Assembly (NCBI GenBank): GCA_963677415.2
Contig: CAXXFJ010000002.1
Location: forward strand, 134,297 to 198,296
Length of the DNA: 64,000 nucleotides
DNA from: JAQUTK01 sp963677415
GTDB taxonomy: Bacteria; Bacteroidota; Bacteroidia; Bacteroidales; JAQUTK01
Direction of reading: 5' to 3'
Shown here: positions 28,897 to 38,407 of the stretch, one piece after another
Layout of the letters: every line of letters begins with the position of its first letter
Position numbering within the stretch: the stretch's first letter is position 1
Made by a program: the position numbers and the translations under genes
Notes under the pieces: model-generated
What the model was told of the DNA's origin: nothing
The model's database searches: none
What the model saw: the letters and a program-made list of their open reading frames with translations, nothing else

Positions 28897-29274
28897 ATGT
28901 CAAATAATCAAGAAAAGCCTCTAATCCTTGTTGCAGAAGATACTGACAGTAATTATATGCTATTGGAAGCAATTCTTCACAAGTCATATAACCTTATCAG
29001 AGCGATGGAAGGTAAGGAAGCTATTGATCTATTTCAAGAAAGAAAACCTCTCTTGATTTTAATGGATATCAAGATGCGTGGAATGTCAGGACTTGAAGCG
29101 ACCAGAAGGATCCGGGAAATCTCGAAGGATATTCCTATCATCGCGCAAAGTGCATATGCATTCAGCGAAGATATTGAGAATGCATTAAATGCTGGTTGCA
29201 GTGATTTTATAACAAAACCGATTTCCAGAAATCTTTTGCTTGATAAGATTCACAAATACTTGCCTGAAGAATGA
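28897..29274 (+). CDS. Stand-alone response-regulator receiver (CheY-like)
   Basis: The protein has 125 residues, a single receiver domain with no output domain. The acidic pair is at EDTD (about 14-17), the phospho-acceptor is Asp57 in LILMDIKMRGMSG, the Ser at QSAY (about 88) and the Lys at FITKPIS complete the active site. It precedes a PAS histidine kinase by 24 bases and probably accepts phosphate from it or from the kinase at 32315. Downstream effect is unknown. Confidence 0.92.
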   Translation: MSNNQEKPLILVAEDTDSNYMLLEAILHKSYNLIRAMEGKEAIDLFQERKPLLILMDIKMRGMSGLEATRRIREISKDIPIIAQSAYAFSEDIENALNAGCSDFITKPISRNLLLDKIHKYLPEE

Positions 29275-29298
29275 AAACCAAGCATCTGGTAAACAACC

Positions 29299-31155
29299 AT
29301 GAGAATATTACATAACGGAAGTTTTGCCCAAAAAATTCTGCAATTAACAGCAGATACGCTGATTCTCCTTGATCATGATGGTGTTTGCGTGGATTTTGTT
29401 CTTAATACCAAAGATTGGCACCTTCCGCAAGAAGATTTATTGGTCGGACGGAAGATATCTGATTTTCTTCCCGATTGCACCTATAAAGATTTACAAAAGG
29501 GTTTTGACTCTGTAGTCAAAGAGAATATTGTCATATCCAGAAACTACGAATTACCGCTCGGAAATGAAGTTTACTATTTTAAATGTATTATCCAACAGTT
29601 TGATGAGAATCTGATACTTTGTCAGTATAGGGATATCACAGAAAGGAAACGCCTGAGCATCCAGCTGGAAAGAAACATCAAAGAACTGAGAGCTGTTGAA
29701 GAAGTAGCCAAACTAGGTCGGTGCTATTATGATCCGGAAACCGATATCTGCTACTACTCTGGATTTACCGGACTAATGTGTAACAGTGATTCATACAAAG
29801 AAATCCCTAGAGAAGATTATCTTATTAAGGTTATATACCCAGACGATAGAGAAATTTTTGACGCTTGGTTGAAGCGTGTACTTGTTACAGAAAAAAATGA
29901 GTCTGTTTACTATCGTATTATGTTTAATGGAGAGATTTACCATCTTCACATGAAACCATTTTCATTTAGGGATCAAACAGGACGGAAGGTTATGGAAGCT
30001 TATGTTCAGAACATCACTGCTTTTACCAAACAAGAATCGGATCTGGCAGCCATCCAGTGGGCAATGAATAATTCATTTGAGGATATTTACTGTGTAAAAA
30101 AGGATGGCTCCATCGTCTTTGGAAACAAACAATTCCGACTAAACTTTGGAGTGACTGAGAATGAAAATCTTTCTAAACACAAATTGTTTGATCTTCCACT
30201 AACAAGAATCCCCAAAGAGTCATTTCTAGCATTGATTGACAAAACGAATAGCTCTTCTTCAGAGAAGTACATCCGTTATTCCACCAAGAATCCTTATTCT
30301 ATTGGTAATCAAAAAAAAGAGTTCGATTGTTTTACCTATGTTGTTCATAGACCCGGAGATGAAGACTACTATTGGACATTTGCACGTGATATCACCGAAC
30401 GTCTCACTCATGAAGAGCAGATGAAAGAGATGATTAACGAAGTGATTAAAGCAAAAGAAAAAGCAGAAGAATCGGATAAGATGAAATCGAACTTTCTGGC
30501 AAACATGAGTCATGAGATACGTACTCCGCTGAATGCTATTATAGGTTTCTCACGAATTATCGCTGAATGTGATGATTTGGATGAACGAATGGAATATTTC
30601 AAGATTGTGGACTGCAATAACGATCGACTGTTAATGCTGATTAATGAGATTCTTGATCTTTCACGGATTGAATCGGAAAAGGTTCAATTCACCTATGCTC
30701 CAACGGATCTTTCTCAAATGTGTAAAGAGCTTCATGACTCGCTCATTCTACGTTGCCCTCAAAATGTATCATTTGTGTTGGACGAAAAGTCTACGCAGGA
30801 TATTACAATCATTACTGATAAGAACCGATTATCTCAGGTACTATCAAACCTGATTGGCAACTCGTTCAAGTTTACAATGCAAGGTACAGTTGCTTTAGGA
30901 TACCGTAAAGAAATGAATAATACCATTTGCTTCTTCGTAAAAGATACCGGAATTGGAATACAAAAAGAAAAAGCGACTAAAATATTTGATAGGTTTACCA
31001 AACTCAATGATTATATTCAGGGGTCTGGTTTGGGTCTTTCTATATGCAAAACTATCGTGGAGAAACTGGGAGGAAGTATCTCTGTTGAAACGGAAGAAGG
31101 AATTGGAAGTAAGTTTCTAGTGGTTCTTCCTCTTAATGAAGTAATTAACAATTAA
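29299..31155 (+). CDS. PAS-domain sensor histidine kinase
   Basis: The 618-residue protein has no obvious membrane span, so it is probably cytosolic. Three PAS-like segments (about 12-115, 125-245, 250-370) end in QYRDITERK, AYVQNITAF and TFARDITERL. They precede a coiled linker and the HisKA box NFLANMSHEIRTPLNAIIGFS (His near 405). The HATPase has the N box LIGNSFKFT, G1 DTGIGIQ, F box IFDRFTK and G2 GSGLGLSI. It is the likely partner of the receiver just upstream. The ligand of the PAS domains cannot be told. Confidence 0.93.
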   Translation: MRILHNGSFAQKILQLTADTLILLDHDGVCVDFVLNTKDWHLPQEDLLVGRKISDFLPDCTYKDLQKGFDSVVKENIVISRNYELPLGNEVYYFKCIIQQFDENLILCQYRDITERKRLSIQLERNIKELRAVEEVAKLGRCYYDPETDICYYSGFTGLMCNSDSYKEIPREDYLIKVIYPDDREIFDAWLKRVLVTEKNESVYYRIMFNGEIYHLHMKPFSFRDQTGRKVMEAYVQNITAFTKQESDLAAIQWAMNNSFEDIYCVKKDGSIVFGNKQFRLNFGVTENENLSKHKLFDLPLTRIPKESFLALIDKTNSSSSEKYIRYSTKNPYSIGNQKKEFDCFTYVVHRPGDEDYYWTFARDITERLTHEEQMKEMINEVIKAKEKAEESDKMKSNFLANMSHEIRTPLNAIIGFSRIIAECDDLDERMEYFKIVDCNNDRLLMLINEILDLSRIESEKVQFTYAPTDLSQMCKELHDSLILRCPQNVSFVLDEKSTQDITIITDKNRLSQVLSNLIGNSFKFTMQGTVALGYRKEMNNTICFFVKDTGIGIQKEKATKIFDRFTKLNDYIQGSGLGLSICKTIVEKLGGSISVETEEGIGSKFLVVLPLNEVINN

Positions 31156-31169
31156 CGATCTATATTAAA

Positions 31170-32240
31170 ATGGGAAAAAAAGCATTTCTTCTACTCCTAT
31201 ATTTCTTTGCTATATGCATCAGCTTAACTTTGGCCATATTTGCAATACTTGCTTCTATAGGACCGTTGTATAAACCTGAATATGGTTCATTTATTCCTCT
31301 GCTTACATTGTCACTCCCCTTTCTCTTAGGTGCTAATGCGCTTTTCCTTGTTTGGTGGGCGATCAGATGGAAACGATGGGTATGGTTCTCACTTATAGCA
31401 ATCCTTGCCAATTATGCATTTATCGGATCAATGTATAGATTTGGCTCAGAAGAGGTAATTTCGACTGAAGTAAAAACACTTAACGTGGTGACCTACAATG
31501 TTCAAAACTTTGACTGGCAGCCTACTTTATGGTCATTAACCGATATTGCAGTTTTTCTTCTGGATGAAAATATTGATGTTATTTGTTTTCAAGAATATGC
31601 TGAATCTGAATCATTTAATGAGGACAGCGTGGCTTCCGTTCTGAATTTCCTCCCCTATTATAAGATAGATCGTAATAGTGCAGAAGGCCTGAATCTTGCT
31701 ATCTTTAGCAAATACCCTATTACAAGTGATGGCAATTACAGATACAAGTCTATGACCAAAGGACTATGGGTGGATATACAAGTGGAGGGAAAACCAATCC
31801 GTGTATTCAATTGTCACTTGCAGACGACCAATGTCAACCAGACGAGAGGTGAGTTTGAACGCAACTTAGTTGTTGATCTGGATGCTCAAACCAAAAATGC
31901 TGCTCAGAAAGTATTGAATACTACCATAAGAAACTTTAATATTCGCTTTGAGCAGGCAGACTCTATCGGTAATCTCATTCGACAATCACCCTACCCTACA
32001 ATAGTCTGTGGAGACTTAAACTCGGTGCCTACCTCTTATTGTTATTGGAAAATCAGAGGAGATCTGGTTGATGGATTTAATGAGTGTGGTTCCGGATACG
32101 GAGCAACATACAGGTACATGAAAGAACTGTACAAAATCGATTATATTTTTCACTCGAAAGAGTTGAAAGGTATAAGTTATCGGATAAATAGTCTTGATTA
32201 CAGCGACCATTACCCTACTGTCATGAGACTTACTCTCTAA
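31170..32240 (+). CDS. Membrane-anchored endonuclease/exonuclease/phosphatase (EEP) family protein
   Basis: The protein has 356 residues. Three membrane spans (about 5-95) are followed by an EEP domain with all usual blocks: VVTYNVQNF, DVICFQEYAE (metal Glu), NLAIFSKYPI, VFNCHLQT, VCGDLNSVPTSY (GDxN) and a terminal SDHYPTVM. The catalytic domain would face the periplasm or cytoplasm depending on topology. Family members cleave nucleic acids, phosphoinositides or sphingomyelin. The substrate here is unknown. It follows the histidine kinase by 14 bases. Confidence 0.88.
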   Translation: MGKKAFLLLLYFFAICISLTLAIFAILASIGPLYKPEYGSFIPLLTLSLPFLLGANALFLVWWAIRWKRWVWFSLIAILANYAFIGSMYRFGSEEVISTEVKTLNVVTYNVQNFDWQPTLWSLTDIAVFLLDENIDVICFQEYAESESFNEDSVASVLNFLPYYKIDRNSAEGLNLAIFSKYPITSDGNYRYKSMTKGLWVDIQVEGKPIRVFNCHLQTTNVNQTRGEFERNLVVDLDAQTKNAAQKVLNTTIRNFNIRFEQADSIGNLIRQSPYPTIVCGDLNSVPTSYCYWKIRGDLVDGFNECGSGYGATYRYMKELYKIDYIFHSKELKGISYRINSLDYSDHYPTVMRLTL

Positions 32241-32306
32241 TATAAAATTGGGCAAAAAAGAAGGTTCGGAGATATCTCCGAACCTTCTTTTTTGCCCAAT
32301 TTTATA
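32241..32306. terminator. 66-nt perfect palindrome, bidirectional terminator
   Basis: Bases 32241-32273 are the exact reverse complement of 32274-32306, with centre GAT|ATC. The inner part is GC-rich (gaaggttcggagat) and is flanked on both sides by A6/T6 runs, so it can work as a terminator on either strand. It starts directly after the stop of the EEP gene and ends eight bases before the stop of the convergent kinase. Confidence 0.93.
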
Positions 32307-32314
32307 GAATCAGA

Positions 32315-33478
32315 TCAATAGATGATATCCACATCTTCACTTTCAGGAGGAAGGTAGTTCTTTGGAATATAAAAGAAGAAGCGCGATCCTTTTCCATATT
32401 CAGAAGTAAAATTCAAGGTACCTCCATTGCGTTTCACAAAGTCGGTGCAAAGCTGCAATCCTAAGCCTGAACCTTCTTCTTGCTTGGTGCCATAGGTGGT
32501 AAAATAGGCTTCCGGATGTAACACTTTTTCTTTGTCTACCTCTTTAATTCCTAATCCATGATCTTCAACACTTATCAGAATCCTTTCGGATTCCTCTTTA
32601 AGAGTTACATTTATTACTGTGTTTTCATTACTAAACTTCAAAGCATTGCTGATCAAATTGCGAATCACCGTCTTGATCATATCAACATCCATTCTTATTT
32701 CCAGGTGACTGGGAGCATCCAAGGTGATTCTCACATTTTTTACCTGAGCCATCATGACAAAGATTTCGATGACGCTCTCTGTTAAACTGACAATATCATT
32801 CACTTGGGAGACATACTTAAGACGTCCGATCTGACTCTTCGTCCACTTCAATAGATTGTCTAACAACGAAAATGTATCTTCCGTTGTTTGATTAGCCATA
32901 GTCAGCATCTGAAACATATCCTCTCCTATTGTTTCACTCGGAAGACTAAGAATCAACATATTCAATACCATCTTAATGGAACCTAAAGGAGAACGAAGAT
33001 CATGAGCAATTACAGAATATAGTCGATCGCGCCCCATGATAGTGCGGGTTAGTTCTTCTGTCTTTTGTGTAATTATCCGTTTGGCTGCAACCAGAGATAT
33101 CTGATGCTTAACACGAATGATCAGTTCTTCTTTATTAAATGGCTTTGAGATAAAATCATTACCTCCCATCTTAAAACCTTTAACTACATCTGATGTCGTA
33201 TTTAACGCTGTAAGGAAGATGATAGGGATATCGTTGTATTCAGGAAGAGCACGCAAATGTTGAGCAACTTCATAACCACTTATATCTGGCATCATGACGT
33301 CTAACAAAATCAAATCCGGCATCTCTTTCTTGGTCGTTTCAATAGCACCGTTTCCATTCATTGCTGTCACTATATTGAATTTTTCATTCTTCAATAAGAC
33401 TTTAAGCAACAAAATGTTCGACATTACATCATCAACAATGAGTATCTTGTAGTCAGATGGTGTTATTTCCATTTCCAT
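32315..33478 (-). CDS. Receiver-histidine kinase hybrid
   Basis: This protein of about 387 residues has an N-terminal receiver (YKILIVDD, phospho-acceptor Asp in LILLDVMMPDISGYE near residue 60, FISKPF) joined to a HisKA/HATPase module: SVIAHDLRSPLGSIK, NLISNALKFS, DHGLGIKE and GSGLGLQL. It has no sensor domain or membrane span, so it probably receives phosphate from another kinase. ATG 33478 is five bases after the stop of the upstream sugar gene. An in-frame ATG at 33511 would overlap that gene by 29 bases. The two genes are co-transcribed, an unusual pairing of sugar-nucleotide enzyme and signalling protein. Confidence 0.88.
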   Translation of the reverse strand: MEMEITPSDYKILIVDDVMSNILLLKVLLKNEKFNIVTAMNGNGAIETTKKEMPDLILLDVMMPDISGYEVAQHLRALPEYNDIPIIFLTALNTTSDVVKGFKMGGNDFISKPFNKEELIIRVKHQISLVAAKRIITQKTEELTRTIMGRDRLYSVIAHDLRSPLGSIKMVLNMLILSLPSETIGEDMFQMLTMANQTTEDTFSLLDNLLKWTKSQIGRLKYVSQVNDIVSLTESVIEIFVMMAQVKNVRITLDAPSHLEIRMDVDMIKTVIRNLISNALKFSNENTVINVTLKEESERILISVEDHGLGIKEVDKEKVLHPEAYFTTYGTKQEEGSGLGLQLCTDFVKRNGGTLNFTSEYGKGSRFFFYIPKNYLPPESEDVDIIY

Positions 33479-33482
33479 AGCG

Positions 33483-34418
33483 TTATCCGAGTTTGGCTTT
33501 AAAATAGTCAATTGTTCGAATCAAGCCATCATTTAACTGAACTTTAGGCTCCCAATCCAGTTTGCTCTTCGCTAAAGTGATATTTGGTTGACGTTGTTTG
33601 GGGTCATCTTGGGGTAGATCTTTGAATATCAGTTTAGACTTGGATCCGGTCAATTCTATCACTTTCTCAGCAAGTTGACGGATTGTGTATTCACCCGGAT
33701 TACCAATATTTACAGGACCGATAAATTCGTCATCTGTTGCCATCATCCGAATCATTCCTTCAACCAAGTCGTCTACATATTGAAAGCTACGGGTCTGCTT
33801 TCCATCTCCATAAATAGTAATATCTTCCCCTTTTAATGCTTGTACAATAAAGTTAGAAATGACACGTCCATCGTTCGGATGCATATTGGGTCCATATGTA
33901 TTGAAAATACGAATAATCTTTATACGAACGTCAAGCTGTCTGTGATAATCCATAAATAGAGTCTCGGCACAACGCTTGCCTTCATCATAACAGGAACGAA
34001 ATCCAATAGGATTTACATTTCCCCAATAGCTCTCAGTCTGCGGATGCACAAACGGATCACCATATACTTCACTTGTTGATGCTTGTAATATTTTCGCTTT
34101 AGAACTTCGTGCGAGTCCCAACATATTGATTGCTCCCATCACAGAGGTCTTGACCGTTTTGATAGGATCAAACTGATAGTGTATTGGGGAAGCCGGACAT
34201 GCAAGGTTATAGATCTCATCTACTACCGCATAATATGAATTAATTACATCATGACGAACTAATTCAAAATGCGGATGACCAATCAGATGAAGAATATTCT
34301 CTTTTGACCCTGTAAAATAATTATCAAGGCAGATTACATCATTCCCTTCTCTCAACAAGCGCGTACATAAGTGAGAACCGATAAAACCAGCACCACCCGT
34401 TACTAAGATTTTTCTCAT
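33483..34418 (-). CDS. uxs: UDP-glucuronate decarboxylase (UDP-xylose synthase), SDR family
   Basis: The protein has 311 residues. It has the NAD-binding GGAGFIGSHL at the N-terminus, LDNYFTGSKENI, ACPASPIHYQ, TSEVYGDP, the catalytic YDEGK (Y-x3-K), RIFNTYGPNM and QTRSFQYVDDLVEGM, all diagnostic of UDP-glucuronic acid decarboxylases. It converts UDP-glucuronate to UDP-xylose, a donor for the nearby glycosyltransferases. It leads the transcript that continues into the receiver-kinase hybrid. Confidence 0.93.
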   Translation of the reverse strand: MRKILVTGGAGFIGSHLCTRLLREGNDVICLDNYFTGSKENILHLIGHPHFELVRHDVINSYYAVVDEIYNLACPASPIHYQFDPIKTVKTSVMGAINMLGLARSSKAKILQASTSEVYGDPFVHPQTESYWGNVNPIGFRSCYDEGKRCAETLFMDYHRQLDVRIKIIRIFNTYGPNMHPNDGRVISNFIVQALKGEDITIYGDGKQTRSFQYVDDLVEGMIRMMATDDEFIGPVNIGNPGEYTIRQLAEKVIELTGSKSKLIFKDLPQDDPKQRQPNITLAKSKLDWEPKVQLNDGLIRTIDYFKAKLG

Positions 34419-34540
34419 ATAAATAATTTATTACGACCGTGTTTTCCAAAATTATAAGCATTATGACATAAGTATCTGAAATACACACATTAAAAAGTTC
34501 AGAATGGAAAGCCATATCGTGTATAAGACAATACTAAATG

Positions 34541-34573
34541 CAAATATATCAATTGAATTTAAATATTGAGCAA
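34541..34573 (-). promoter_or_regulatory. Candidate promoter of the uxs-kinase unit
   Basis: On the minus strand, TATATTTG (34548-34541) has a TTG 22 bases upstream (34573-34571). The leader to the ATG at 34418 would be about 115 bases. The spacing is slightly long, hence modest confidence. Confidence 0.35.
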
Positions 34574-34677
34574 TATTCATGGAAAATATAGCACACAAAT
34601 ACGAATACTTTCAAATGATTACTTCCAAATCCCTTCTACAAAAGGATCATTTAGCGATATAATTTCAAAATATTGCT

Positions 34678-34685
34678 TACATTTG
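34678..34685 (+). promoter_or_regulatory. Candidate -7 box for the third CotH gene
   Basis: TACATTTG matches TAnnTTTG and lies 28 bases before the ATG at 34714. A clear -33 element is missing at the usual spacing. Confidence 0.4.
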
Positions 34686-34713
34686 TCCCAAATCCTAAGA
34701 ATAACATATAACC

Positions 34714-37686
34714 ATGAATCGAAGTTTCATCCTTTTATCTTTTCTATTTCTCTCTTTCATCTCATTTGCTTTTACAAAAAACAAGGTATCAAGCCTTTCT
34801 CAAAAAAGCATCTCAGCGAATATTCATTATACGGATCTTCCGACAATTCATATTAATACGGCCAATAATGCCCCTATCAATAGTAAAATAAACTATGTAA
34901 CCGGCACTATTTCGGTGGTTAGTCCTGTCGATACAGAGGTAATGACCGACGTACCCATGCAAATAAGGGGTCGTGGCAATTCTACCTGGGGTTTGCCAAA
35001 AAAACCTTATAAAATCAAGCTCGACAACAAGGCAAACTTGTTGGGTATGGATGCAAAAGCCAAAGACTGGGTCCTTTTAGCTAATTATGGTGACAAATCA
35101 CTGATTCGCAATGCACTTGCCTTTGAAATAGGAAGTTATCTGGGAATGTCCTTTACGCCATCAGTGCGTTTTGTGGATTTGGCAGTCAATGGAGATTATG
35201 TTGGTAATTATATGGTTACTGATCAAGTTGAGGTTCAGAAACAAAGAGTTGCAATAACAGAACAAGATTCCGCAGATGTAGATCTTCCAAATATTACAGG
35301 TGGGTATCTACTCGAAATTGATGGTTTCGCTGGAAGTGAAGCGGTTTGGTTTCAAACATCAAGAGGATTGCAAGTAACCATTAAGAGTCCGGACGAAGAG
35401 ACAATCAATGCAAATCAAAGGGGGTATATTTCCGATTACATACAACAGTTTGAGAATGTGGTATTTTCAAGTACCTATAAAAATCCTGATACTGGTTACC
35501 GTGCCTGGGTGGATTCAACTTCTCTGATCAACTGGTATATCGCCTGCGAACTGACCGGTAATCCTGATTGCTTCTGGAGCACTAACATCTATAAGCAACG
35601 GAATGATCCGAAAATCTATTGGGGACCTCTTTGGGATTATGACATAGCATTTGATAATGATAACCGCTTTACAAATGCTTCTACCTCTATGATGCGTAAT
35701 GTAGCTTTCTATCCTCCATGCAAAAACCTCGTCCTGCGTTTCTGGAGTGATCCATGGTTTGTCAGGGCTGTTGATCGGCGTTGGAATGAGATACGACAAT
35801 CCGGATTATCGAGTCACCTTCAAAATTATATCACAGAAAAGTATCGTGAGCTTTATGCTTCGCAAGAACTAAACTATGAAAGATGGCCGGTACTCTCCTC
35901 CCGAATTTTCAGGGAAGTACGTCTATTTTCAACCTATGATGAATATGTCAATGACCTTGCTTCCTATGTGGATAAAAGAATCACATTCCTGACAAATGAT
36001 TTTGCCGCTGCCAAAGCTGCCCTCAACGATGAGGAGGAAGAGCCGGAAGACAACAGCAATCCGCAGTTTAAAGCTGAAAGTTATTATTATTCAATTACAA
36101 ATATCAAATCCGGTCTGGCATTGGATATCGTGGATCAATCACCATCTGAGGAAGCATTTCTGAATCTGTGGACGCCTGATAATTCACGTAGTTCCCAATT
36201 ATGGAAATTCACTCCTGTTAGTGGTGGATATTACAGTATTCAGGAAAGAGCAAACAATCTTGCTGTAAAATGTAGTGCGACTTCCGGTGAATCTCTTTCA
36301 CTAGCTGTCACTGACACTACAGATAGTCAGCAGCTCTGGAAAATAGATACCTGTGGAATTGCACATGCGTTTGGCCTCATCAATAAAGCAACCAACTATT
36401 CGCTGAACAATACAGGTGGTAGTCTTATTGATGGCACAAAAGCCATTGGCTATGCCTATCGAATGACCAGCCAAAACCAGCAATGGATCCTTACGAAGAA
36501 AGAAGCTATTGTCGTCGTGGACTCATCAAGAATCTTTGATCCTGAGATTGCTGCTATGAAACTACAGAATTCAATCCTTTATCGTATAAAGAATGTACGT
36601 TCCAATAAGTATGTCACAGCAGCAGGAATTGGGAATGACTTACTTCAAGATACTTTGAAGTCATTTTCTGAAGATCAGTTCTGGTATTTAACGGGTGATA
36701 ACTCAGCCGGATATCACCTATATAATAAGAAATACAGTTCCAGTGAAGTTGATTTTACAAACAGTGGTACATATATAGCTCCAATGCTTTCGTCCTCTTC
36801 CGGAAATGTTCAAAAAGGAGTCTGGTATATCGATTATTCCCAGAGCAACGATGATTATTATGGAATCTTTGCCAGGAATGCAGCAACCGATATGAAATAC
36901 TGGAATGATTACCAGGCAAGTGGTTCAACCATTGGTTTCTATTACTATGATGGAGGGAGCAGGTGGTTGTTTGAAAAAGTAACTGTACCTGTTTCTGTCT
37001 CATCTTTACCCACTGACGGAGGATCACTATCTACCACAGGAACATTACTTTCAGGTACTACAGTTACTCTTAAAGCTACACCTGCGGAAGGATACGAATT
37101 TTCAAGATGGAAAGAAGGAGACCTTGTGGTAAGCACATCTCCGGAATATTCATTCACAGCCACGACGCCACGTTCTCTTACTGCCTATTTCACATTAAAG
37201 AAGTTTGATATCATCATTGATGCCAATCCAACTATCGGAGGTGCGGTAGTGGGAAATGGAGTCTTTAACTTTGGTGACACTGTCACTTTGAGAGCAAGAC
37301 CTGCTACTGATTATTTATTCTATAATTGGAGTGAAGAAGGGAGTGTTGTGAGTACTGATACTTTGCTGACATTTGCAGCTAAAGGCAACCGGACACTGAC
37401 TGCCAACTTTATCATTGACCCGATACTGGATAGTGAATCTCCGCAAACGGATAGCCAAACGGATTACTCGATCTATTATGATCCGGACAGACAACTCATT
37501 CATTGGAACACATCCAACAACGAGGAACTTTTGATCCATCTTGAAATCTATTCTGCGCAAGGTACGCTTATGATTCAAGAAGATGCGACTGAGTCCGTTG
37601 ATATCTCCCAACTGGCAGATGGAAATTACATACTGCGCTGGAAAGAAAATGGAAAGGTTAGATCCGTGAAGTTTGTAAAGATCTGA
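34714..37686 (+). CDS. CotH kinase-domain surface protein with ricin-like and InlB-type repeats
   Basis: The protein has 990 residues. After a signal peptide, the CotH domain (about 45-430) has the typical RGRGNSTWGLPKKPYKIKL near residue 85, KDWVLLANYGDKSLIRNALAF, GNYMVTDQVEV and WGPLWDYDIAFDND near 303. An acidic linker (DEEEEPEDNS) follows, then two ricin-B-like segments (about 455-740; YYSITNIKSGLALDI, YRIKNVRSNKYVTA) and two divergent InlB B-repeats (FSRWKEGD...LTAYF, YNWSEEGS...LTANF). A T9SS tail ends SVKFVKI. It probably binds glycan or acts on surface proteins. It is more canonical in its CotH motifs than the pair at 13-21 kb and is not closely related to them. Confidence 0.88.
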   Translation: MNRSFILLSFLFLSFISFAFTKNKVSSLSQKSISANIHYTDLPTIHINTANNAPINSKINYVTGTISVVSPVDTEVMTDVPMQIRGRGNSTWGLPKKPYKIKLDNKANLLGMDAKAKDWVLLANYGDKSLIRNALAFEIGSYLGMSFTPSVRFVDLAVNGDYVGNYMVTDQVEVQKQRVAITEQDSADVDLPNITGGYLLEIDGFAGSEAVWFQTSRGLQVTIKSPDEETINANQRGYISDYIQQFENVVFSSTYKNPDTGYRAWVDSTSLINWYIACELTGNPDCFWSTNIYKQRNDPKIYWGPLWDYDIAFDNDNRFTNASTSMMRNVAFYPPCKNLVLRFWSDPWFVRAVDRRWNEIRQSGLSSHLQNYITEKYRELYASQELNYERWPVLSSRIFREVRLFSTYDEYVNDLASYVDKRITFLTNDFAAAKAALNDEEEEPEDNSNPQFKAESYYYSITNIKSGLALDIVDQSPSEEAFLNLWTPDNSRSSQLWKFTPVSGGYYSIQERANNLAVKCSATSGESLSLAVTDTTDSQQLWKIDTCGIAHAFGLINKATNYSLNNTGGSLIDGTKAIGYAYRMTSQNQQWILTKKEAIVVVDSSRIFDPEIAAMKLQNSILYRIKNVRSNKYVTAAGIGNDLLQDTLKSFSEDQFWYLTGDNSAGYHLYNKKYSSSEVDFTNSGTYIAPMLSSSSGNVQKGVWYIDYSQSNDDYYGIFARNAATDMKYWNDYQASGSTIGFYYYDGGSRWLFEKVTVPVSVSSLPTDGGSLSTTGTLLSGTTVTLKATPAEGYEFSRWKEGDLVVSTSPEYSFTATTPRSLTAYFTLKKFDIIIDANPTIGGAVVGNGVFNFGDTVTLRARPATDYLFYNWSEEGSVVSTDTLLTFAAKGNRTLTANFIIDPILDSESPQTDSQTDYSIYYDPDRQLIHWNTSNNEELLIHLEIYSAQGTLMIQEDATESVDISQLADGNYILRWKENGKVRSVKFVKI

Positions 37687-37710
37687 CAAACTGGTGATAC
37701 CCCCTCACAA

Positions 37711-37740
37711 AACAGGAGCTTCCTCAAAGGAGCTCCTGTT
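37711..37740. terminator. Hairpin between convergent genes
   Basis: Perfect 10-bp arms (aacaggagct / agctcctgtt) enclose a 10-base loop, 25 bases after the CotH gene stop. The stem overlaps the last codons and stop of the minus-strand AlkD-like gene. There is no strong T-run, so termination strength is uncertain. Confidence 0.55.
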
Positions 37741-38407
37741 CGTATTTTAGTTGTGTGGCTACTTCTGTCAATTGTTCCTGACCGGTATCCAGGAAGGATT
37801 GAATCACTTTGTCTCCCTGCTCCTTTCGCTGACGCACCAATCCGCGCAGAGCGAGCATCGTAGCATTGACCAGCAACGAAGAAGTAGATTCGATGCTCAT
37901 CCGTGCTTGTTTTATGATGTGCTGTAATTTCTTTTCATCCCATGAGACTCCACTTAAACAAAGACGATATATTAATGTGTAACCGGTCATCTGAACGAAG
38001 ACTCCCTCCTCACCGATCCATTCCAATCCTTTTCGTGAAGCATAAGGAAGAAATGGAAAAAGGTTCAGACAAGCTTGCTCAACAAGTTCTAATTGCTTCA
38101 ATGAATGTACCCATTCTTCTGCTGTCTCTTCAGAAAAAGAGTCGGGTGGCCAAAGCATCGTGGCAAGTATCATCATCTCACGAACATTACTACTCCAAAG
38201 CAAACGGGCAAAAGCTTCCTCCTTGGGATACTCCATAGCCATTGCCTTTAGCTGAGGGTAAGCGACTCCATATAGTAAGCGGTAATCAGCACCCTTCGCT
38301 TTCATACTATCCGCAGCAACTCCATTCATTGATAGATGGAGTTGTTGCTTCAGTCTGCTATATAGTGCTTCATGCTGCGGACTACACGGAAGAAACTGCT
38401 TATTCAT
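37724..38407 (-). CDS. DNA alkylation repair (AlkD-like) HEAT-repeat protein
   Basis: This all-helical protein has about 227 residues; YRLLYGVAYPQLKAMA, ARLLWSSNVREMMILATML and WVHSLKQLELVEQACLNLF recall the helical repeats of the AlkD family (LW-x-S-x3-E/R-x2-LA). The usual catalytic Asp/Trp set of AlkD cannot be confirmed by eye, so it may be a structural relative only. ATG 38407 lies within the last codons of the DPP III gene (ATGAATAA overlap, 8 bases), which argues for translational coupling. The longer open frame to 38509 would overlap by over 100 bases and is rejected. Confidence 0.72.
   Translation of the reverse strand: MNKQFLPCSPQHEALYSRLKQQLHLSMNGVAADSMKAKGADYRLLYGVAYPQLKAMAMEYPKEEAFARLLWSSNVREMMILATMLWPPDSFSEETAEEWVHSLKQLELVEQACLNLFPFLPYASRKGLEWIGEEGVFVQMTGYTLIYRLCLSGVSWDEKKLQHIIKQARMSIESTSSLLVNATMLALRGLVRQRKEQGDKVIQSFLDTGQEQLTEVATQLKYEQELL

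Noticed and set aside
33479..33511. Longer start of the receiver-kinase hybrid
   Set aside because: It would add 11 residues without receiver features and overlap the uxs gene by 29 bases. ATG 33478 directly after the uxs stop fits coupling better.
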